This document shows, one piece after another, positions 47,197-58,310 of a stretch of DNA of 64,000 nt. Each line of letters opens with the position of its first letter. Position 1 is the stretch's first letter. The stretch spans positions 186,001 to 250,000 of the forward strand of contig LUVW01000019.1 in NCBI GenBank assembly GCA_001661515.1, given 5' to 3'. Made by a program: the position numbers and the translations under genes. A model generated the notes under the pieces. That model was not told the DNA's origin, ran no database searches, and was given only the letters and a program-made list of their open reading frames with translations. The stretch comes from Capniomyces stellatus. Its lineage: Eukaryota > Kickxellomycota > Harpellomycetes > Harpellales > Legeriomycetaceae.

Positions 47197-47875
47197 CTAA
47201 ATCAAGTTAAATGCCCCTTGTTTATCCAATAATAGTCGAGTAACTTCATCTCCTTCGCATTTACTTAACTTTCCAACACTAATTTCGGTTTTCAACCTAG
47301 AATCTGCGTAAAAAGAAATACTAGAAGCGTTTTATTTCCTAAAACAAAAAAAAAGCGCAGCTAGATTACTCTGCTTTTACATAAAACATGCTTCAACCTT
47401 TACTACTCTGTACTGTCAGAGATTTGTAGACATATTTCCGCAACTTCTTGAGTGCAACATGTTAAACCTGTAATTCATTTTGTCAAATCAAACAATGACT
47501 AGTGGCCTCACACCGCCTATTCTTTTTCAAAATACAAAAATAATATCTTTGTTCAGCGTATATTCGGTTAGTATTTTGCTTGTTTGACCTGTATTGTTAT
47601 AGTAGATTGTAACTCATCATTTAATATTCGCAAACAAGCTACAACAATGCGTTTTTGTATTCCACCCTATTGTGACATAAATGCCCAACAACACCAATAA
47701 TAAAATCAATACTAATAGCCATTAGTGGCACTGCCAATTGGGTTGGACTTTACCAAATTCAGTGAATTTTCCGGTGTATCGTTTAAACGGTGTATCCTGA
47801 AGCCCTTCAAATGTAAACTAACAAGGTTGAATGTTTTCAACGTCTAACCAGCTTGACTTTGGCCGTGTATTGCAT
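47197..47875 (-). CDS. uncharacterised multi-exon small protein
   Basis: At least five coding blocks on the minus strand: 47849-47875 (ATG, MQYTAKVKL), 47754-47804 (GFRIHRLNDTPENSLNL), 47589-47666 (GGIQKRIVVACLRILNDE...), 47414-47467 (TQEVAEICLQISD) and 47197-47303 (KTEISVGKLSKCEGDEVTRL..., ending GAFNLI and TAG). Most have good donors (GTTAGA, GTAAAG, GTACAG) and acceptors. The third-to-fourth join does not keep phase, so a tiny exon or a different boundary is missing. About 105 aa, no signal or membrane segment. I do not recognise the family. The composition and splice sites make it a real gene in my view. Confidence 0.45.
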
Positions 47876-47913
47876 TGTGTCAAAAGGAAAAAAAAAATAC
47901 AGAACCTCTCCCT

Positions 47914-47928
47914 CCCCCCCNNNNNCCC

Positions 47929-47953
<25 letters not shown>
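47914..47953 (+). repeat. poly-C run interrupted by five N
   Basis: C run of about 35 known bases with NNNNN at 47921-47925, just upstream of the small gene at 47875. The N block marks an unresolved homopolymer length in the assembly. Confidence 0.97.
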
Positions 47954-47962
<9 letters not shown>

Positions 47963-48025
47963 CAACCTCATTAAAGTTATACCAAGCCATTTTCAATGGA
48001 AAAATTAATTAATATCAAAAAATGA

Positions 48026-48096
48026 TGCGTCAGCCGGGAGTCGAACCCGGGCCAATTGCTTGGAAGGCAACTATTCTACCGCTATACTACTAACGC
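48026..48096 (-). tRNA. tRNA-Gly(UCC)
   Basis: Seventy-one nt, intronless. Acceptor stem GCGTTAG/CTGACGC with discriminator A, anticodon stem GTTGC/GCAAT around loop CTTCCAA (anticodon TCC), T arm CCGGG-TTCGACT-CCCGG. Internal promoter boxes are TAGTATAGCGG (A) and GGTTCGACTCC (B). A T-rich tract follows the 3' end (minus strand) and can serve as the Pol III terminator. It decodes GGA glycine codons. Confidence 0.97.
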
Positions 48097-48543
48097 CAAT
48101 AAAATTTTTATATTTCGCCTCTAGTTGTTTTGGAGTAGGCTTTTTATTACGCTTTGCACTCTCAACTGTATATAATAAGCTTACACCCACGCACTTCAAA
48201 GTAAATCTGAATGTAATAATACTTCTATAGTTTTTACTATAAACTCCACCATTTGCCCATAGCTTTTGCCGATCAACGGAGTTTAGCATCTATATAGTTT
48301 GGTTTATTTTTTTTATCTTTGCATCGTCAATTACTTGTAAAGGTGACTGCCAAGTGTGTGGGTCATCAAGCCTGGACCCTGAAAATTGATTGATTCAGGA
48401 TTATTACCGATTATTTTCACCAAGACGGATTATTGCATTCTTGTTTTTGTTTTTTTTCCAGTTTTTTTTTTGAGCATTGGCTTCAAATTTATTCAAGCCC
48501 AAAATAAGCGTCTTCAAAATAAGCCGTCTTCTTTTGGGACAAA
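48097..48543. other. spacer upstream of the four-exon gene
   Basis: No gene seen. The - strand open frame that crosses into the tRNA (48071-48289) is not credible. Confidence 0.6.
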
Positions 48544-49457
48544 ATGCTTGAGTTGACACTTGAAACCACTCTACAGCGTAGTAGCATTTGGTTGCAGGTT
48601 TGATCCCAATACATCATGTTACACTTGGCTGTGGCTCTTTGATTCAGGAATACAAAGCACACTTGAGCTGTATCTACACATTTACGTAATAATATTTTGA
48701 AACTTTGGGTTGATACATAAAAAATTAATTAATCAATTTGAAACCAACAACTGCAAGTGACAAATGGTTTCAATTCACTATTTCTTTTTTCCCTAGTTTT
48801 GCTCAGCTTAGTAGTCGAGAATATAAATTTTAGCAAGAATTGCATATGAAAAAACATTGATAAATACACTTACTAATCGGCTAAATTAAACTGAAATTAG
48901 CCAACAATGAAACAATTTAAAAAGCAAAAAAGGCGCGATAGTGGAAGCCCCCATAGTAACGCTTGAGATGTGCGCCTGTTGATTTTGGTTTTTTTCAACT
49001 GGAAAAAAAAAGTAAATAGTGAAGCTGAAAGTAAAAGATATGCTTCTTTTAAAATTATCTTTGTATATCTCTTAGCATCAGTAAAACCAACAGCGCGGAG
49101 CTAGTACACAAGCGTCTACTTTGTATAAACAAAAGAACAAACCGGTTATGTAAAGGATTGGACCAAACACTTCATAAAAGCAAATCGGAAATACTGTTTG
49201 GTCATATCTTATCATCTACTCGAAGGTATACTGCGAAAAGGACTTAAATTGTACCTCTTCTTGGAATAACTAAAGCAAGGAATTGGGGTGCAGGAAAATA
49301 TCGACATTCAAGACTTTTTCAACAGAATAAGTCATTGCAGGACACAATTCGCATAAAGGCACATTTTTTTTCCTTAGAAAATTGTAGAAAAGACAATTTA
49401 ATTACTCAAAACGAAAACTTTGATTATCAGTTTGATTATCAAATTGGTATTTTGTAA
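48544..49457 (+). CDS. uncharacterised four-exon protein, 139 aa
   Basis: Exons 48544-48597, 48648-48685, 49076-49225 and 49280-49457. Phases 0, 2 and 2 close to a 139-aa frame. Introns are 50, 390 and 54 nt with donors GTTTGA, GTAATA and GTATAC and acceptors GATTCAG, TCTTAG and AGCAAG. Start MLELTLETTLQRSSIWLQE, middle SAELVHKRLLCINKRTNR, C-terminal part WGAGKYRHSRLFQQNKSL and a Gln/Asn/Asp-rich end. The N-terminal half looks helical. No signal peptide or membrane segment. I do not recognise a family; the helical N-terminus would suit a small complex subunit, which is speculation. It ends 53 nt before the LEU5 start on the same strand. Confidence 0.5.
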
Positions 49458-49510
49458 AAGTCAAGCAAGTGTACATTCAAGTATCCAAGAGCGGATACAT
49501 ACTGTGCTTG

Positions 49511-51063
49511 ATGACGAACTCGCTTTTAGATTCCGAGTTGGCAAAGGAAAGCTTTAATTCGGTTGAAGCTGGGGGAAATAATGCAGATTTTATACCAAGC
49601 AAGAAGGATATCAAAGTGAAGAATACAAATGGAAAAGTAAAATATGCAGTACAAACGTTTATTATCGGCGGTTTGGCTGGCTGTGCTGGTAATAATATGT
49701 TCCTTTTTTTTCCTCGCCCTTGTGTTCAATTAATTGTCAATGTTATTGTATAGATTTTTTAAAATAATCAGGAGCTAAAACATTACCTGGATCTAAACAT
49801 CAGTACTGATATACAAAACCACATATATACTCTACTTTTTTTTTAGCAAAGACCGCTGTTGCTCCTTTAGACAGAGTGAAGATTTTATTTCAAACTCACA
49901 ATCCGGATTTTGCAAAATATAGAAGTACGTGCCTCTATTTAAACAGATATTAATGTTGGCTAAAAGATAGAAAGAGAGATCCAGCTGATTCATATTGGTA
50001 TTTAGCTAGAGATTCTGCCCTATTTGAAAATACCAAATATAAATTTAAAACTGATGGGTGGTATAGATACGGGACTTGGCGTGTTTAGAGCTGGGCATTC
50101 TATATTTAAGCAATACGGTATAAAAGGTTTATTCCAAGGCCACTCAATGCAGCTTGCCCGAGTTTACCCATATGCTGCGATTAAGTTTATGTCTTACGAG
50201 CAGATAAAAAAGGTAATGTACCTATACACTATAACAGGGTAACTAGTATTGAATAATCTGACTTTGCAACGCCTGTGTTAACATTTAAACATTTAAACAC
50301 TTAGGTTTTAATACCAGACAAGTCCAAAGACACAAACTTAAGGCATTTTTTGTCCGGGGCTGGAGCAGGTATGGATTAGGTTTATCTGTTTGCCAGATAG
50401 TTAAGTTACAGGTGAAGGTACTAACAATCGACCAAATACTTGGCAATAGGAGTTTTGAGTGTGTTTTTTACTTATCCGTTTGATATGGTAAGAGTGCGGA
50501 TGGCATATGAAACACCAAAAAACCTAGCAGCAGCAGATAAAGCGCGCGATGTGGTAAGGTACATATACAACGAACGAGCAGGAAGCTTGAAGGTTCTAAA
50601 TTTCTACAGAGGGTTTTTTGTTTCGCTGCTTGGAATAATTCCCTATGGCGGTGTTTCGTTTTTGACACACAATATGCTGGTTGAGTCTGTTCGGAAATAC
50701 TTTCCAAAGTACGCTGTTATCAACAATGCCGGTTTGAACCTAGGCAGTCCCGATACCAAGAGGAGGAGGAAAAAGAAGGATCTACGAGCATGGGCAGAGT
50801 TGACTGCTGGTGGACTGTCTGGGATATTTGCACAAACATCATCCTACCCATTTGAGCTCGTCCGTAGACGAATGCAGATAGGTGGAATATCAAGCCCAGA
50901 CAAACTGCTGAGCATTCCGTTCGTTGTAAAATCGATCTATAGAGCGGAGGGCTTGCGTGGATTCTTTGTTGGGTTAACTATAGGCTATATGAAGGTGCTA
51001 CCCATGTTTGCGATTTCTTTCTATACCTACGAAAAATTAAAATCCATGCTAGATATTGACTAG
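49511..51063 (+). CDS. LEU5: mitochondrial carrier, Leu5/SLC25A16-SLC25A42 (coenzyme A) type
   Basis: Five exons: 49511-49688, 49847-49924, 50010-50212, 50305-50368 and 50450-51063 (all phases close; intron 4 has a perfect TACTAAC), 378 aa. Three solute-carrier repeats: TFIIGGLAGCAAKTAVAPLD then RVKILFQTHNP; HFLSGAGAGVLSVFFTYPFD then MVRVRMAYETP; and AELTAGGLSGIFAQTSSYPF then ELVRRRMQ. The repeat-1 PLDRVK and GLFQGHSMQLARVYPYAAIK segments are close to yeast Leu5, which supports CoA accumulation in mitochondria. Start chosen at ATG 49511; the frame is open further upstream but only with non-ATG codons. A basic loop (KRRRKKKD) lies between repeats 2 and 3. Confidence 0.9.
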
Positions 51064-51870
51064 ATTTGTATATTTTTACTCCATACTGCTCAAAATATTT
51101 TATGCTGGGCTTTTGGCCACCAAGTCGTAGATAGGTCTGTTTTAGAGCTTTAAATTGCATCCAAATTCATCTGGCTTGATTTCACCGATTAGTTGGAGCA
51201 CGTTTAAAATAAAGCCATATCCCCATTTGCAACCCAAGAGCTGCTTGGTGCTTGACTATTACGAAGAGTAGATTGCCAACAGTATATATCATTGGTCATC
51301 AGAACTCTGTACCAATTAAATTACAGCATAATTAGGTCTTGTAATTGGTTTTTGGGTAAAAAAAAAAATGAATGTTTTGGATTAGTTTAATTTAAAAGTG
51401 CCCAATTTTTAAATTATAGTGAAAATAAAAATAAAATTAAATGTCGAGTACTTGTTTAAACATTCAGAGTATAAAGTGTACCAGCAATCTTAGTTTTTAT
51501 ATTTTGAATCTTGAATCTTGACTCTTGAATCTTGACTCTTGAAACTTGAAACTTGAATAACTTCATTTAATTTTAGCAATAACTAAATTTTGAGTGCCAC
51601 TGTTTTTGTTATTGTTATCCTACTTCTTACTCTATTTGTTTTCTATCTTTTTCAAAGGGCACCACACGAAAAATAACGAATTGAATTTGGCACCGAGCAT
51701 AATCAAACCGAGTATAAAGCCATCCAACCGAAACCTATAATTCTAGTCAAAATCAACATAACGGCCTGAAAAAGTATAGATAACTCTGAATATATTGGTA
51801 GAACATTAAAAAAGGAGAAACAATAGAAAGAAATTATATACTAACTAAGCAAAAGAGCTGGGAATTATAA
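51064..51870. other. spacer LEU5-YTH1
   Basis: No gene. A TTGAATC/TTGACTC heptamer repeat sits at 51503-51559. A purine-rich leader precedes the next ATG. Confidence 0.65.
51503..51559 (+). repeat. TTGAATC/TTGACTC heptamer repeat
   Basis: About eight imperfect copies of a seven-base unit in the LEU5-YTH1 spacer. Confidence 0.85.
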
Positions 51871-53122
51871 ATGGCGCTGGCAGAATTGAAGCTCGGGGTG
51901 TTGGACTCTGATATAACGGCGAACGAAGTATGGTTCGATTTTGAGGAATTTGTGAAAACAGAAATTGGAATACAAACAATAGAACCGCAATCTTATTTAA
52001 ATCGTATTCGGGCACAGGGGGGGAATGGACCTCAAAAGCTGACTGAGCCTACCGGGGTATGTAATTTCTTTCTCAGGGGGCATTGCTGGAAGGGCGAAAA
52101 CTGCCAATACCGACATATATCTATAGCCTCGTATAACTCGGAGAGACTGCAGCAAAAACAAAGCAAAATGGGCGACCGGGCAGTTGTTTGCAAGCATTGG
52201 CTAAGGGGATTATGCAAAAAGGGCGACAAATGCGAGTTTTTACACGAGTATAACCTGACAAAAATGCCTGAATGCTGGTTTTATGCAAAGTATGGCGAAT
52301 GTGGCAACTATGAAGAGTGTGTATACCAACACATTGATCCTGAGAGCCGCATAAAAGAATGCCCCTGGTATGCTCGTGGCTTTTGTAAAAATGGTAAAGT
52401 CAATTTATTTCTGTTATTATTTCATTTATTTTATTTTTAAACGCGCTTTGGTTTTACTTGCGGCATTTATTTTTTTAGCAACAAACATACCGCTCCAGTA
52501 GTTTTACACCACTAACGGTATATTTACACTATAGGGCCATCGTGTAAAAGGAAACACTTGCGGCGGATAGCCTGCAAACCATATTTATTTGGGTTCTGTC
52601 CCCAGGGCCCACAATGCGTCAACTTCCAGTAAGTGTTTTAGATAATATATATATATATACTGTCTTCATCCATCGATTTTTTGAGCTAAAATTCAAGAAA
52701 CACACCACTTTTTTCTTCCACCCTAAACGTGGCTAAAAGTCTGGCTCTGCATATTTCTTTTGTTTAGCCCACGATTTGATATACCTTTAATGGACTCCAG
52801 CTTTATTCCAAAAGACAAGGCGGATGATTCTGAGGCTAGGAGACTCGGGCGTGTTAGTGGTGGCAACTCTGACAACCAACAGCAGTTCGGGAACGACCCA
52901 ACTCGCCAATCAAACTTTAATCAAGCACAAAACCCTTTATTCAGTCAAAGACAAAACTTCCAACGTCCATTTTCGTCCAACACCCACGCTGGTGGTTTGG
53001 GCGGCTCCAATAACAATGCATTTACTCAATTTCGCCCGCTTGGCGAAGTGTTGTGTTTCAAATGTGGTGAAATGGGACACTATGCCAACCACTGTACTAA
53101 TAAAAAGATTCTGCAAGCCTAA
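51871..53122 (+). CDS. YTH1: CPSF30/Yth1, mRNA 3'-end processing factor
   Basis: Three exons: 51871-52393, 52535-52628 and 52768-53122 (phases 1 and 2), 323 aa. Five CCCH fingers: VCNFFLRGHCWKGENCQYRH, VCKHWLRGLCKKGDKCEFLH, ECWFYAKYGECGNYEECVYQ(H), ECPWYARGFCKNGPSCKRKH and ACKPYLFGFCPQGPQC(VNFH). The linker phrases EYNLTKMPECWFY and HIDPESRIKECPWY are characteristic. After a Gln/Asn-rich linker there is a CCHC zinc knuckle, CFKCGEMGHYANHC, near the C-terminus. The protein binds the AAUAAA signal in the cleavage and polyadenylation complex. Saccharomyces Yth1 lacks the knuckle, whereas metazoan CPSF30 keeps it. Confidence 0.95.
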
Positions 53123-53707
53123 ATGTGAAGTTATGTTTGTTTTTAGGTACAAGCGTTCAACGAGCTTGGTGTGACTGTGTGCATTTCTTAAAGCTAGTTT
53201 TTGGATAGAGGCTTGGGAGGGTGGGGGGGGTTCTATCTTGCTGATCTCATCCCATTGAGTGGCAGTTTACAGAACAATCTGCATTTTATTTTATCTTCCT
53301 ACTTGATTTATCAATAAAATCATGCCTTTGTTGCCAATAAACCACATAAACAAATATAAATAAATAAAATAAAAAACCTTGCCTTTTTTTCGGCCTTTGG
53401 CTAGTTATTTTCAAATCAATAAACCGCCCTATAAAGCTCCATCGTGCTAAAGTTAGGATTGACTCCACCCGTAGTTGACTGTTTTTCCAAATATAGTACT
53501 TAAGCGTTGAGGTTTGTTTTTTGATTGCTTTGTTGTCAGCATCCGATTATTAGGGTTGTCTGATTCAACAACACTACTGCCTTACTAATTTGCCTTGCTG
53601 GCAGATACTCCATAATTGGCTTCGACTTTTTGATCAACAGGTTGGTTATTGTTGATGAATGTGTATCCAAAATACACACTCGCTAATCATTGGTAAAGAT
53701 CGATTTA

Positions 53708-54126
53708 TTAACGAGACTGTTGTTTTTTGTCTATAATCTGTAGCCAAACATCTGTTTGTTTGATATACTGGCCCCAACATCCTTCTATTCTAAGTTCCAA
53801 TATCCTTTAATTTACTGCTTTACGTGCTAAATATTCCACCCTGTTAGAAAAAAATGCGACAAGGGTTAAACTCTACTTGTTAATCAATTGTACTTTTTAG
53901 ACGATAAATGCTGTCTATTTTTTTTTTGTTGTATTAAAACACAGTATTTTATTCGGTTTGGTTAAAGTGTAAAGCGATGACGCGATTAAGTTGGTATCTC
54001 TTGTTGTAAAAGAATTAGAGTTTAGTAAAACAAAACAAGTCGCAGAAAAGCACTTGATGCTACTGGTTTATATTGTAACATCGTTGATGAAAAGGTAGAG
54101 TAACGGTACACAAGATTTGCAAACAT
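53708..54126 (-). CDS. possible small mitochondrial protein
   Basis: Tentative exons 54064-54126, 53824-53840 and 53708-53789; phases 0 and 2 close, 53 aa. It starts MFANLVYRYSTFSSTMLQYK, which looks like a mitochondrial presequence, and ends with WGQYIKQTDVWLQIIDKKQQ. The middle exon is only 17 nt, and other reading frames in the last exon are also open, so the model is fragile. Family not recognised. Confidence 0.25.
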
Positions 54127-56148
54127 CTAAAAAGTTTGTTTTTATTTGTTTTTTTTAAGAAAAGCCTAATTTTAGAGTTTAAATTGAAAACATAACGAAT
54201 TATCCATCTATGCGGCAGGGGCTAAAATACAATGCTTTTCTTTTTTTTTTGATTGAATTTAAACTATAATGGGTTTCGTTTATTTACACTTTATGTAAAA
54301 TTTCATTTTGTAAACATCAACAAAGTATGATAGCTGTGCCTAAAACCTTGCATTACCATAGGACAGTGTCTATTCACGAAATGTTAGATATTATCAACCA
54401 AGTGGTTAATATTGTTACAAATAGCTCACCACTTCTTTTTTACAACTAAGCTGGTTTTACTTAAAGGGGTCAGTATTGATGATACGTTTCATTCCATTTT
54501 ACAGTATGGAAACTGCGATTATACCTGGTTTCATTTTTAGCTGTGTAATACCTTTGATTTAGATATTTGTATGGAAGCCTGACTCAATACATAGGGGATT
54601 GACGGTGTATGACATTACACTAGCCAGAACCAGACTACAGAAACCCATAGCTTGTTCCTGATGTCAAACTGAGATTCACCTTGGTATTTTGTGTGGATAA
54701 TGTTTGTAGTGCCTTGCAGCAATCCAGTCATACAATTGATCACAAAAAACAATGCTACCTGTATTTCACTTTTACCTCCAATTTAGGAGTCTATGTTTTA
54801 TTTCAATGAATAAAAAAGCTTGTATTTTTGTAAACAATAAAAACAAACCTTAGGGTAAACCCACAGGGTTAGTCGCTCAAAAGACAAATATGAAGTAAAC
54901 ACGCCCACCCTCCTCCCCGAATGACATAGAGTATGTAGCTCCAGTTTAACGCGTTGAGCTACTAAAGGGTGTGGCATATATCAGTAAAAATCAAGCCATG
55001 ATTTTATAAAATCGAATTCACCAAGTGCGTTTGCAATACCTTATTACTATTCTTGTTGTGCTCATATTTGTAAAAAAAAAGCGTTGGAATTCTTTTTTTT
55101 TTAAAAAAAACTTAAGGTTGCTAGAGTACAAGTCCTATTTAACAAATCAAGTAGGGTAATGAATAGTAGATGGTCAATCTAAACCGCAGTCACAGAGATA
55201 AATAATAGCTAATCAGAAAGACGATACTCGCAATAACATTTAGAGCTATCCATTTAAACACAATTGTAACATTAAATTTAAAAAAAATTCACGTGTACAG
55301 TTTACATAATAATGTTCTTTCTGTATAATGACTCTGTTACATCAAAGTCGAGTTATTTTGACATTTGGGAATTAATAGTGTGTCTCTTTCCATGAACAAG
55401 ATACCTGAAGATATTAATAATAAATACATACACAACCCTTTATACATAATCGGCTTATAAACAGTATACATATACACAAGCAACAGTTATATTTGTCTTG
55501 TTTCTGTTTCTGTTCTGCTTGTGTATTGTTGTTAAATTATAAATTCGTTACTGTATTTATTTGTCGACTATTGGTTTTGTTGCTGTAATCAGTACTAGCT
55601 TTTGTTGCATATATACTCAAGATATTTGCTACAATTTATAATATTGCAAGCGAATTGTTAGATATAATACAAACCAGCGACCGTAGAGTTTGAACAGCGA
55701 CTATTTATTAATAAAAAAGACCATTAACTCAGTCCAAAATTGATGTTTGTTGACATAAACATTGGGTAACCTTAAATAGCTAATTTAAAATGTTTATCTT
55801 TCCAAATGTGACTTTCAAACAATTTATTGGCAGTTCTGGGCTTAAAGCAGAACCTCGACAATAAAATTGTTTGGTAATAACAAAATATAAAACCTAATCG
55901 ATAGCCAGGATAAATGGTGCGGTAATTGTATTATTAATTCAGATTAACGTGTGTCATTTAAATTCAGTAAAGAAGGAAGATGGAGGAGGGGGGGGGAGAG
56001 AGTGGAGACTTGCAAATGTTAATTTGTTCCAAAAGTAAATCAAATCTCGTGTTTTTTTTTCTTTATTTTTTTTCGATTTATATTCTTGGTCGATTTTATT
56101 TTTATTTTGAGAGTATCAGTTGTTTGCAATGTTCAAGGAATAAAGCTA

Positions 56149-56578
56149 TTAGTTCTCGATTAGGGGGTTGACAACGTAAATAGAGTAGTTGGTTGATACA
56201 AAACTTTTACAAATATCAAAGATCATTTTAGACAAAAGCTGTACGGCAATGTAGTGGGGCATTGTAGATAATACCAATTGTGATAAAATCGACGTAGTTG
56301 GGGACCTATTATCTAATGTTATTGATATGTGCATGATTGGTGCCCTCTCGTCTTGTTTTGTCATTTGTTTTGTTTTCTTGTCCTGATCTGTTCTTTCCAG
56401 AGTTAGCGTAAAGCCTACTGGGATTCTCCTTACTATTAATTTACTGAATTGAGATATATAACAGTCTGGCATTATTTTTACCAAGCCGACTTTAATGGTG
56501 ATTTTTAATAGTAAAAGTTATTTTAGTAGTGTTAAAGCCAATTTGGATATTTTTTAGTTTAAAGTTGATCAACTGCAT
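56149..56578 (-). CDS. uncharacterised protein, probably with a one-base frame break
   Basis: The frame 56149-56472 (from ATG, MPDCYISQFSKLIVRR) runs 107 codons to TAA and has clear coding character (HISITLDNRSPTTSILSQ, MPHYIAVQLLSKMIFD). Directly upstream, another ATG at 56578 opens MQLINFKLKNIQIGFNTTK in a different frame and closes at TAA just before. Removing one A from the five-A run near 56494-56500 would join the two frames into one protein of about 140 residues. No intron with proper ends explains the shift. It is therefore either a sequencing or assembly error, a natural frameshift, or two starts. I do not recognise the family. Confidence 0.45.
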
Positions 56579-58310
56579 TATAGTTAGGATCGCAAATCGA
56601 AAATGACATTCAAAATGCAATGAAAATAAAATCCAAGAAAAATAAAGTAAACAAACGCAAGCAAATAAACGGTTAAAGTCAACAATGATTAATTAAAGTT
56701 ACCCTTTCATCCCAATGCTAGAGGCAGAAAAAAAAATACACAAAAGACATATCGATGTTAAATTAAAATCAAAGTGCGAATGAATTGATTTCTAAACACA
56801 AAACTAAAACAGCATGATGTTTGATAATATATCGTATATTATAAATATAGTAGCACAAATTAAAAATATTGGCAAAAGTAAACAAATAATAAACAACTAG
56901 CATAAAACAAAATAACAAATGGTATTTATCGCCAGCGAGTAAAAGTGCAGGCAAATACATAATAGTTTGAATGCTACGCTAAAAGCGGAATTGAACACAA
57001 AAGGCAATTAGCAATGTATTAGAAGCAAGAAAAAAAAATGTACACAGCTATTTTTTTAAAAAAAGGCAGCTGGAAGGATAAAGAGTTACAAAAGTAGTTG
57101 GCAAATATGAGAATCTAGCTGTAAACATATGCGGTCGTAGCAAAAGCGTTGATTTCGAGTTTAAAAAAAGTAAGGGCGAATAAAATAAACAAGCGCCGAG
57201 CTAGTAAACCAACGTGAATAAAAAGAAAGAAAAAAAAGAGTTGGGATTAACTAGTCAAAAACACAATTCTAAAACTGGGGACAAATAAAGAAAACTGAGC
57301 AAAACAAAATAAAATAGAGGCAAATCAAATCAAATCGAAGCAAAAAAAATAAAGTAAAGCAATGTAAAGATAAAGACAAAAAATCAAATTTGTTGAAGAT
57401 GAGAGATTTGGCAAATAAAAATTGATTAAACATCTAAATAAAGCTGGGTGTAGAAAAAAGGTAAAGGCTGAAGATAAAATAAACAAAGGACGAGTAAATG
57501 TTAGAAAAAAAAACAATAATGGTATTAATTTGAAATGGAGGAGATAAAAAGTAAAACAATAGTTAATAAAAAGAATAAAACAATATTAAATAAAAAAACA
57601 ATAAAAGAATAATAGAACAAGAGAATAAAAATAAATAAAACAATAGCTATAGCATAAGAATAAACAAATAAATAGATAAAAACGAAAGAAAATAAAGAAC
57701 TACACATATTAACCAAGTAAAACCTAATTAATAATTAATTATTTTCTATCTCTTTCCACTTTATTTAAAAAGGCCAAAGCAATATATATATACTAGAACA
57801 CGACATATAACAACAAAAAGTAAACAAAAGCACCGAGTACAACCAAGGAGTAGCAAGATTTAAGTAAACATAGCGGTATAACATTCGAGGTTGAGTAAAA
57901 TAACACGAGAACAAGGCGAAAAGCATAATAATTTAAAAAGAAAAGCACGAAAATCAACACTGGTGCCTTTATTGAAAGAATTTGATACAAGATATTGACT
58001 ATACACACTGGTAAAGACGGGGTAGACTGTGGTTGAGGAGACAAGGAAAGAATAATCGAGACAGTGTTATAAGGATATAAGCAAGTATTTAAACAGCAAA
58101 ATTGAAGTAAAAAAATAATAATACAAAGTTACAAGTCAAAAGTTAGACTGGCAGAAAAAGTAGTCTTTGAAAAGAACATAATTTAGGAGGAAAAAAAGAA
58201 CCCTTTATTTTTAAAGAATAAAGGGGATAGAGGAAGAAAAAGAGTGGAAAGCAAACAAAATAAAAGAGGGCAAAATAAAAAGACAAAGAAAATTAGAGGA
58301 CAGTAGTCGA

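Larger units (their letters stand above)
53123..58310. other. gene-poor region (see separate small-gene calls)
   Basis: Apart from the small genes listed at 53708-54126 and 56149-56578, I see only short ORFs. Two are coding-like: 54327-54449 (+, 40 aa, MIAVPKTLHYHRTVSIHEML) and 54615-54731 (-, 38 aa, MTGLLQGTTNIIHTKYQGES). From about 56,600 to 58,310 the + strand is strikingly A-rich (long runs of AAATAAA and AAGAA), with mirror open frames on the - strand that are composition artefacts. The last part is probably the Wee1 promoter and leader. Confidence 0.45.

Noticed and set aside
48071..48289. 72-aa minus-strand open frame
   Set aside because: It overlaps the tRNA-Gly gene and has no coding character.
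48556..48610. B-box-like GGTTTGATCCC with a CAGCGTAGTAG element before it, suggesting a second tRNA or a SINE
   Set aside because: The two elements are too close for a tRNA, no cloverleaf forms, and the stretch is better explained as the first exon and donor of the four-exon gene.
53540..53690. Minus-strand 49-codon open stretch after an acceptor (MEYLPARQISKA...)
   Set aside because: Could be a coding exon, but it conflicts with the better-supported terminal exon ending at 53708 and has no partner; left uncalled.
57325..58044. Series of hydrophobic minus-strand open frames
   Set aside because: They mirror the very A-rich + strand leader of WEE1; poly-T codons give Phe/Leu/Ile-rich artefacts.
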